Source of the DNA: Macquaria australasica
Lineage: Eukaryota > Chordata > Actinopteri > Centrarchiformes > Percichthyidae
DNA: 64,000 bases
Assembly: GCA_005408345.1 (NCBI GenBank)
Contig: SEMN01000864.1
Span: 62,001 to 126,000, forward strand
Reading direction: 5' to 3'
Shown piece by piece: positions 50,101-61,200 of this stretch (its first letter is position 1; each line of letters begins with the position of its first letter). The position numbers and the translations under genes were made by a program. The notes beneath the pieces are model-generated. The model was not told where the DNA came from, did no database searches, and was given only the letters and a program-made list of their open reading frames with translations.

Positions 50101-53100
50101 ACACCTCCCTGCTCTCCTGTTTCTGCAGAGAGAGAGACAGAGAGAGAGAAAGAGAGAGAGGGGAAGACAAACACAGATATATGAGCACATTCACAGCAAA
50201 CAAACCTGATATTAATTGTTTTAATAAACCAAGTCAAAAGGCTCCAAGTGTGACCGCTTCAAACAGCATGGCTGAAAAGCACATTCATTATGAATGGTAA
50301 TATGTACCATTCAGACTCTGCCAACACACACACTTGTACACACTGATACATGCACGTTCAGCAGCCGTGACCAATCTGTCTTAAATATTAACAATCATCC
50401 ATGCAGCAGAGAAGCAATTAGGGCGATCAAATTATAAAATTACAGTTAACTCCTTTTTCTATAGAGCCCATATCTGAGGGCATTCATATTTCATAATGCC
50501 CACAGCCTCTGCCTTCCCTCCTTCCACGTTATCCACTATCCACCATGGCTGTGTTTATTTGAACAAACAGGCCTCTAATTAGCTGAGTCAGTGGCCACTC
50601 ACTGGGTTCAGTGGATTGGCTCATTAGCAGTAATGACAGCGAGAGAAGTGTGAAGTGTTGATTAGTGTCGCTCCAATCAGAGGCTTGTTCTCCTGTCAGT
50701 GGGCTCATATATACCTATATAGAGTGATATTATAGACACACAATGAACAAATAAACTCTGAAAACACTTTCAGCTACTGATGCGATACTCAACTGGTAAT
50801 GGCCTGAATATTATAGAGAAGAACACAAACACACTGCTGGCTGCTGATGTGATCTGACACTGATACTACCATAAACATTATGAACATCTACAAACATAAA
50901 CAGAGAGCTGCTGGCATCATAGACTGGTAATGGACCTACAGTAATATCACAGACAGTAATGCACACACTGAGAGTTAGTGATACGACAGCAGACTGCTAA
51001 CAGCCTGAGTACCATCCACACAAACAAACTGCAGCGCACTAATTATGATTGTGGATGGAGTAATTGTGTACAGATATTATCGACAGATGAACAAATATAA
51101 ACTCACTTAGCTACACTAAAACTGGTTCTAAAATTCCCTTTGTGCATTTACTGTCCATTCAGCAGATATGGCAGCTACAGAGTGCCACAAGAAAAACTAT
51201 TTGGAGTGTCCACAATTTGAATTGTTTATTACTTCATTTATAAAACAATATATTATGTGATAAATAAAATAATTAAAAAATATTTAAAAAATACAATAAA
51301 AACATTAAAGCTGCAAGCAGCGATGAACGGGCCCTTGCACACTTGCGCACGTCGGGGAGTGCAGCGTCCGCCGCTTCACGACACGTCAGACCATAAAACG
51401 TGTCATTTCATGCTGTCACTAGGTGGCGCTACGACTGTGGCCGGACATTTACATATAGATGCCTTCAGGGCGGGAGGGTGATGAAACATGGGAAGTTTGG
51501 GGCCTGTAGGACATTGTACAGTGGAGTTATAAACCACTTCCTGTTTGGCGGCGAAGGAAAACATAGCACAGCGTGATTGTCTGTGTGTGTGTGTGTGTAG
51601 ACAAGATGTGAGCTACAACAGACAGACACATAGAGGAGAGCAGAGGGAAGCTGCTGCATGTGACACTATAAAACGTGTCATTTCCTGCCGTCACTAGGTG
51701 GCGCTATGACTGTGGCTGAAAATGTACATGTAGACGCCTTCAGGGCGGGGGGGGTCACGAAACGTGGTAAGTTTGGGGCCTCTAGGATAATGTACAGTGA
51801 AGTTATAAAGCACTTCCTGTTTGGCGGCGAAGGAAAACACAGGACAGCGTGTGTGTGTGTGTGTGTGCGTATGTGTGTGTGTGTCCCCAAGATGTCAGCT
51901 ACAACAGACAGACACGTAGAGGAGAGCAGAGAGAAGCTGCAGCATGTGACACTATAAAACGTGTCATTTCCTGCCGTCACTAGGTGGCGCTATGACTGTG
52001 GCTGAAAATGTACATGTAGACGCCTTCAGGGCGGGGGGTCACGAAACGTGGTAAGTTTGGGGCCTCTAGGACAATGTACAGTGAAGTTATAAAGCACTTC
52101 CTGTTTGGCGGCGAAGGAAAACACAGGACAGCGTGTGTGTCTGTGTGTGTGCGTGTGTGGGAACAGAAGATGTCAGCTACAACAGACAGACACGTAGAGG
52201 AGAGCAGAGAGAAGCTGCTGCATGTCGGACTGTAAAACGTGTCATTTCCTGCCGTCAGTAGGTGGCGCTATGACTGTGGGGGAAAATTTGCATATAGACG
52301 CCTTCAGGGCGGGGGGGGGAGGGTCTTGAAACATGGGAAGTTTGGGGCCTGTAGGACAAAGTACAGTCAAGTTATACAGCACTTCCTCGCCACCTCACGG
52401 GCACACCGTGTAATGAAGAAAAAATCCACGAGTATCGTTTGATGGCCATCTTGTTAAGAAGGCATGGTCCAAGTTTGAAGGCGATCTGATAAAATCTGTA
52501 AGACGAGTTCGACAAAGTATAGAGGGTCCAAAACCCATAAAATCATGAAAAAAATGAAGATTGTATAGAGAATAACTGACTTCCTGTTGGGTTTAGGGTA
52601 GGGGTGCTATGGAGTTTTTTGTATGCGAGGGCATGATATACATGTATACCAATTTTGGTGCATGTAGATGAAACATGGCGCGGGGGCTAATTTTTTAGCC
52701 ACTGTTAGGGGGCGCTACTGAGCCATTTTGCCCCCCCCCCCCCCATGTGTGAGACCTATGAAATATAAAATTTTTAGCCATTTGTGACGCGTGTGCAAAA
52801 TTTCATGAGTTTTTGAGCATGTTTAGGGCCTCAAAAGTGCGATTGATTCGGACAAAAAATAATAAGAAGAATCCTTACAAATACAATAGGGTCCTACGCA
52901 CTGTAGTGCTTGGGCCCTAAATATAATAAAATAGCGCCATCCATCCATTCTCAACAGAGAAATCCCCATCTCTCTTTTACATTACATAGAGGTGAGGCCT
53001 GACGGTCCATCTTGTTTAGTATGTAAGGAGTTATATGTAGACGGTAAGTAAGCTATTTATAAAACTACAATACATTAATAAAGAGTAGGGTGGATCCATT

Positions 53101-55177
53101 TTGTTAATTAGTCATCAGTTGTGAGGATTGATTAAAAATGTTTTCATGATGTCTTAATAAAGAAGAAGTTATCAGTCATTATTCCTTACTGGAAAATGTA
53201 CATCTGTACAGGCCGGCCACATTCTTAAGAATGCATACTGTGCATACTGAGATCCAATCACAATGCAAGCAGAATTGAGATAGAGATTTTTATACCAGAT
53301 CGAAAAAGACCTGTGATGTCATTATCCAGATAACATATCCAAATACAGATTACATGTTATCACCTGGTAGAAATGGGGTCTAAATGTCACATATTTACCT
53401 GATAAATACTTGGTACCTAGGATGACTGAAAATCAAAAGGTTTTTTCCTCCTACTGTCAGTTTTATTAATCTTTTCTTGTCCTCAGGTCCCCCTTTTGAA
53501 AGGACATCAATGAAACAATAATGGAATAAAAAGGTACAACATTCAGAGCTTGGTAAGAAGTCATTATTATTGATTTCTTACCAAACCCTTGTATTATGAA
53601 GGGAAACTTCCCCCTCCTCTTCATATTGTCTCCAGTACTTATTTCGTCTTTACCGGTGTTGCTGTTGTCCATTCTCTGTTCATCTATTAGTTTCTGTTAG
53701 TATTAGTTAATTTCTGTTTTCTATTGGTTCCTTTAACCCACTTGTTTATCTATTCATTATATTTTCCCCGTTCATCAGTTGATTTCTCTGTTCATTATTT
53801 AGTTTCTTGAATCTTCTCTTCAACTCCCATTTCACTGACTAGTTGCCTCATCTATTAGTGTCTTTGTTCGATTAGGTTCTCTACATCTACTACTTTCTCA
53901 CTTCAGCTATTTGTACATCTTTTCCTCTATTTCCCTCTCCATCTGTTTATGGTCTGGTTCGTTCCATCCATCTGCCATATGTGTTACCTCAAACACTGTT
54001 GGTCAGTTTTGATGAAACTATGTAGGAATATTTCTGCATTTTCAATATCACACTAATTACTGCAATTACATTTCAAAGCAAGAGGACATATGTGTTGCTG
54101 AAGGACGCAGCAGAAGGGTTGATTGTTTGTAAGGAAAGACTGTTTCTTACTTTGTCAACAGATGCATGTGAGGAAGCTTCCTGTTGATGTCAGAAGACTT
54201 GTCATTATTGGTCACTCATACATCCATCCATCTTCCACCGCTTTGCCAGGTCTGGTTAGCGGTGGCAGCAGGCTAAGCAAGGTAGTATGTCCGTCTCTAT
54301 AGCAATGTCCTCCAGCTCTTCCTGGGGGATACTGAGGCATTCCTAGGCCACATGGGACACATAATCCCTCCTGAGATTTCTGGGTCTGCCCCAGGGTGTC
54401 CTCCTAGTTGGACATGCCTAGAATACCTCCACAGACAAGCATCCAGGAAGTATCCTTATGAGATGCTCGCACCACGTCAACTGGTTTGTTTCAGTATGAA
54501 GAAGCAGTGCTTCTACTCCGAGCTCTGAGCTCCTTAACTTGTCTCTCGGGGGACCCCAGTCACCCTGCGAAAGTAAATCGTTCCAGTTTTCGTTACACTA
54601 TTCTTTCCATCACTACCAAGGGGAGAATTGGAATGTAGATAGACTGGTATATCAAGAGCTTCAGGCTCTGCTCCCTCTTCATTACTAAATCTGGTACAGA
54701 GTCTGTATTACTACAGATGCAGCACCAATCAATCTTTCAATCTTGCCTTCCATGTTACCCTGACTCATTAACCCCAAAATAATTGAACTTTATCTCTTGG
54801 GACAGTCAATAAATCCCTACATACAACCCTACATTTTCCAGCAGAGTACCATGGCATCAGACTTAAAGTTCTTGTTCACAAGTTACTTGGTTAAAAGCCA
54901 GTCCAATCACCTCTAAATTCTAAACTAAAACTAACTAATAACTTCCAATGAAAATAATGAAACAGACACCATCACTGTGGTTTCTATTGGAGGTGGGGAT
55001 TGTTAATTCTAATTGCTGGCTACCATCCTAATTGCCTGGCATGAAACTTACTTTTCTCACCTCCCTTTCTGTTTTCTAACTCTTCATGTCTTTAAGTCTT
55101 GCTGTTCTGTCATTATCTCCTTTCTCCATTTAATCCTCTGCTCCTCTTTATTCTCTTTCATCACTTCAGCTATCCTC

Positions 55178-55269
<92 letters not shown>

Positions 55270-58200
55270 CCTCTCTGATCCTTTAGACCTTTCTTTTGGT
55301 AAATAAATCATTGAACTGATCCTGTCTGCCTGCCTCTGTCTGCGTTTGGGTACAGAGTTATCTCCAGAGATCTGAGAGTGGACCCAGCTGGACTATCCAG
55401 GAAAAGAAGACAGAAGCTGAATGAAGACCTGCTGCTCACACTGGAGGCTATGCAAGACCACAGATGGCCTTGCATCACGCACACACACATACACATACAC
55501 ACAACACTAGAGCATGCTGTAGCCATACAATCCTTGACTTACTATACGGAAGTTACTGCCAAATTCATCCAGTGCACTTCTCCCTTGCCAGTTTCCAAAC
55601 ACAATTGTGTGTATGAGATCCAGCAGGTCAAGGACTTCCTTTCTACACAGCACATTCAATGTTTTTTTGTACTGGGTGTTGTGGACAAAAATGGAGCTCG
55701 ATTTAAAGTGCAACCTCACCCCTCCTTTAACACTGGAAGAAAGTTAAAATAGTCCACTGAGGCTCTAGACTTGGCGTGAGGTCATTAACATCCCGTCAGT
55801 CACATCGTGGGGTCGAGGGAGAGGGTAGGAAGGGGCACGCTAGAGTGCAAATTACTTCCTGAGGTCGCAGTGGGGTCAGCAGTGTGTGTGCTTTGTACAG
55901 AACTGGACTGCAGTGAGAAAAGGTCACAAGGGTTGAGAAACATTCATACTCACAGCTCCATGCAATTTGAGGGAGGTAGAGTGTGTGTCTGTGTGTGTGT
56001 GAGACTGACCAACAAAGAGAGGAATACAGAGAAAGAAATGTATGTGATTGGTGTGTAGAGAGTTTTTAGGTCACCACACTTCGTCCTCTGTCTCCCACAC
56101 ACACATGCAACAATAACAATATCTGCAGTGCTGACAGCCCTCACAGGTACAATTAACATTTAAATACAACCCATCACACGCTCCTTTCCCATCCTGCAGC
56201 TCTCATACTCATAAAAGACAGACCATCTTTCCAGAGAGACTATGTTGGCGGTGTCACTCTCAGCACTGCTACAGGCTCTGCATGATTCAAACACCTCACC
56301 TAAAACTCTATATAAGTAGCATACAGAGTTCTGAGAATGAACTCCAAATACCAGCCTGTCACACTAAATGAATTTAGTGTTGGGGTGTAGAGAAATTAGA
56401 TAAAATCACTTCATCTCTTTCAGCTGGTTTAATTCAAATCTGAACAGAGTCTGCTTTGACACTAATGGACCTAACGTAGCACTGTTGCCTCACAGCAAGA
56501 GGGTTCTCAGATCGAACCCACCGGTCGGCTGGGGCCTTTCTGTGTGGAGTTTGCATGTTCTCCTAGTGTCCGCCTGGGTTCTCTCCAGGTACTCCAGCTT
56601 CCTCCCACCATCCAAAGACATGCAGATTAGGTTAACTGACGACTCTAAATTGCCCGTAGGTGTGACTGTGAGTGTGACTGTTTGTCTGTCTCTATGTGTC
56701 AGCCCTGCGGTGTACCCCGCCTCGCGCCCATTGTTAGCTGGCTCATCTAGAGATTCGGAGTCTCGTCTATTTTTCCCGCGCGACGCGCATGGTTCTCAGC
56801 AAAAATACACTGTAAAAATGATCTGTTGATAGTCATATTGACATAAAACCAGCAACAGAAGCCTACACTATTCAGTTTCAGTTTCAGTATCGATATCTGT
56901 AGAATGTCACAGACGTGAAAAAAATCAAAAAACCTTTTTTAACTCCCCAGTTACAATTGAGCACAAACCTCTTAATCTTTTTCTGTCTAAACTAAATATA
57001 AATGAAATATATAATGAAATGAAATGAAACATTCTATTATTGATCGCCATTATCAAAGGCAAACTCAATGTAGAAAGATACTCCACATGTGTGCCAGACG
57101 CAGCAGTTCAGCGAGGCAGCAGTTCAGCGAGGCAGCCATCACGCGCTGCTCAGGTCGGCGGTGTGGCCCGGCCGTTACAAATGAGACTGATTGGCCTAAA
57201 GTGGGCACTATAATTAAAGGTCAGATTCTAACTCCTATACTGTGAGTCTGTTTGACATGAAACTGGCTCCATAAGTCTAGCTGTCCTTACTAATTACACT
57301 GCCTGACCTGATAAAGTGTAAGCATAGCTTACTTGTACTTACCACATAAGCACTGTGGTCCTATACTAGAGATTTGGAAATGGCACAATCGTGTTTTGAA
57401 AAGTCAACACTGTTTTGCTATGCATGTTCCAATTTTAGCTGTCGAAAACACCGGCCTGTCTGTTTTCGGTGACTTCTAATAGAAGATCGGACACTGTATC
57501 TGTATTGCAGGAACCAGTCCCTGGTGATTGAGTGGCAGAATCAATCGGTGGTGGAAGAAGTATTTAAATCACAAAAGTAGCAATGCCATACTACTGGATA
57601 AAACTATCCATTACACATAAACGTCCTACATTCAAAATGTTCAAAAGCAACAAAATGTACTTAAAGTACTGAAAGAGATAGTACTCATTATGCAGAATGT
57701 TCCCTGTCAGTGTTATATTATTGTATTATGGGATCATTATGTTTGATGTACTAATATGTAAGCAGTACTTTAATGTTGTGGTTGGTCAAGGTGGAGCTAA
57801 TTTTAACAATTTCATACTTCATTCATGTTGTTGCAGTTTGTAGTTTGACTTGATGATTTGTGGATTCCACAAGTCTGCGAGTGCTGGGAAGTCTGGACAT
57901 TTGTACATGTACATTAAATAAGAAGATCAGTACCAATCTATGTACCAATCTGTACCAATGTGTGTAAGGTATGAAGCTAGAGCCAGGAAGCACTTAGCTT
58001 AGTTTAGCAAAAAGACCGGAAGCAGAGGACAACAACAGAAGCCTGAATCCATTTTTCTGAATATGTTAAGGGGGCATGTTCAAGCTAAAGTGGTGTATAA
58101 AATTGCTCTCAATAGTCATCATGAACATATTAAGGTTATATTCAGGCTTTATGTTGTGTGTCAGAGCTTTACTCTTCAGGCAGTGCAGAAAGAAGTTGCC

Positions 58201-61200
58201 TACTGTTCCTAAGATAGGTTTAGTTCATAGAACAATATCCATGTCCAAAATGTTCTGGGAAAATAGTGACTCTCTGAAGCACAGAGCTCTCTCTCCTGCT
58301 TCACTGAAACTCTGAAATTATTTTAAATATTTTGACTTCTCAGAGTGCAAGGCACACAAGCATGACAGAATCATGAGTTTTTCATTGCAAAAGGAAAACT
58401 TACCAATTATGAATACAGATCTCCAGAATAAACAGCCTGAGAAGAAAGTAGCAGCAACACCTGGCAGAATTTAGTGTAATCAAATGATATTGCCAAGAAA
58501 CATTCTGTTTGAGAAATGTTTTCTCCCCAAAACTGCAGCACAGTTCAATAAAGACTCCTTGAACCAAATATCATCTGAAATGAAAGACGGAGATAAGCAG
58601 AGATGAACTGTGGGAAAAAGAAATAAGTCTGTAAAGCGCTAAGGGAGGACAGGAGGTATTACAAAAGGCTTGTGCTGATTGAGAGAGTGAAAACCTCTTC
58701 GCCACAGACAACATACCTTTGGAAAATACACACTGTATATACACAAACACACACTTTTGTTTTTCAGTAACCACTAAATTACATATATATATAGTTGTAT
58801 GATAGTCTAATTGATGCTATGTCTATGTGTTTTTAACACACAGAGGCTTGACTGGGTGGCTCTTTTCAGCACACTTGCCTTTAATGAAGCACTAATTAAG
58901 AGTCCCATTGGGATCTGAAAGCGCACTGATTAATAGCTCCTTAAATACACATTGTGCTCTTTAGTGACACACTCGAAAAAAACAGAGAAAGGATGAGCTG
59001 TCTGAGAAAGTGTCACAAAATGATCACTGAGCATTGTGGTTTACGCTATCAAAAGGCATTTGAACTGAGAAGAAATCTGAGTGAAAAAAAGCTTGTTAAC
59101 AAGACTACTCTAGATGTGTTTCAGCCACATTTTTCAGTCATCCATGTCACACACATTAACAAAAACTCCCAGGTTCTTTGTTGATGTGGGGTTGTTCCCT
59201 CAGGTACCCCTGAGATGATAAAATAGGATCTAGGAAGACCAGGTTGAGTATAGACTCAATCACATTTAATGGCTACATTTTGCACCGTTGACCAATAAAG
59301 CTGTCTTGAAAGTGCTGAACTTTGAGAAGAGCCAGAGATTCCAAAATGGAGAGCACTAATAGGGCTGTTCCTGAATCAGGATGTCAGCTATTAATTTGTC
59401 ATGTACTTGTGGTTCATGCTTTATATTAATTTAGATATTTTTTGTTTTCATAAACACTCAACATTATTACTGATGTTTTTCTTTAATACCAATTAGCTAC
59501 AAATATGAGAAATACATCATTCACTCACCTGCTCACTTAGGGTCAGTGCAGCGCAGCCACATGAGTCTCATGTTTTACTTGTAAGACCCACATTTTAATG
59601 CCTTTGTTCATCATCTGTGATGTGAAAACATCAGATTTCCACACAGTCAAAGAAATAAAAAGTGTGTGTCCTGGTCATAGTTCAGTTATAAAATCCTAGC
59701 ACACCATGGAGCATCTCTGCTGCTGGGCTGCTGACAGCGTGTCAGCCAAAGAGTCACTCTCACTCAACGGCAGCAGAGGAGGTTGTACCAGCGTCTGGTT
59801 CAGAAGTTGTTTAGCCGACTTCTCTGACAGTCACCGGAGCTGAGAGTGTTGGAGCAGAGATCAGAAACGAGTCACACTGCTGTCCGTTTTCATTAGCCCT
59901 CTCGGTTTCCATCACAGTTAGTTTTGTGGTTAGGTCATTTTGAGACAAGACTCACTTTGTGTGGAAAAGTGGTGGGGACATAAGGGCTTCAACATATGCG
60001 ATTTTAGGCAATGTAATGGGGATCGGTACGAGATAAGACTAGATAATTACGGGGCATAGCTTAGGCTGCTACAGAGTCAACAATATGAAAATATTCAGCA
60101 TAAAACGCACAACAATGTCGACCACACAAGTAACAGTCATCCATATGCATCACTGGACAATGCACATTTGTTTCTTCTATATTTTTCTTATTGTGCAAAT
60201 AAACCTCTCAAAGAGTAGTGATTCGACTGACAACAAGCAAGTCTGGGTCTGGGTCATAGCTACAGTAGTACAGTAGTGTACTAACTAGTCCTACGAGTAG
60301 TCCCTGCATCACCAAACTACTAAGACCAGATACTTTGACATTTGTGATGTGACCATCCTTTGGATGGGTGTATATAAGCCATCCTTTGAAGGCTTATAAT
60401 ACAACAAAGCACTGCACAACAGTTTATAATAACTTGACACAGGATTTTACAACTCACTGTATAAATCACTTTATCCTCTGTATCGAGAGGTGCTGATGTG
60501 CTGCTTTTGCTCCGCAGCTGCTGTAAAACTCTGATGGTGGCTCCTAGACGCTGCAGTCATCTTCATCTCACAATATTAAAGTGTTGGCAAAATGAAGAAC
60601 ATCAGAGTCAGGATTTAAGATGTAATGTTTGTCCTGAGGGTGGTGCTAGAGGAAAGGCCATGCAGTCATTACAATTACAAGGGTTCATCATTTGGGAAGC
60701 ATGAATGTGCTCATCGAATTTTCATGGCATTCGTCTGGTTAGCTATTTCTTATGCACAAATGGTCATTTTGGCCTAATGGTGTTGCTAGAGGAGAGGTCA
60801 GGAGGACACCAAAATAATAAGGAGTCATCTTCTGGGGATCTACCCCAGTTCCAATAAAATGGGAAGTTACAGATATTTCCAAACACACTCATACCTATTC
60901 TATTCTGTGTACTATGCGGCCTAATTTTAGGATTAGAGGTTAACTCTAACCTCTAACCAGAAAATGCTACATTTCAGAATCTTTTAACTGCCACTGTACC
61001 TTTCTTGATGTAACCATTTGTTTGAACCTTGTTACCTGGAATGTTGTATCTGGAATGTTACCAGCTCTTACACCTCTTCCCTTCTCTTCAAATGATGCAG
61101 ATGGATGATGTAATGAAGACAGACAAGCATCAGGAGGCAACACAGTTCATGGAAAATACGGTCTTAAGCACTTTCCAGCTACTTGTCACTTCTTGCTCTT

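Noticed and set aside
51309..52920. CRISPR-like array because of regular spacing
   Set aside because: Units are about 280 bp and nearly identical along their whole length, in a vertebrate genome; this is a tandem repeat inside a transposable element.
55378..55752. 124-codon open frame on the plus strand beside the (GATA)n array
   Set aside because: Includes a (CA)n-derived THTHIHIHT stretch; no known domain and no supporting gene context.
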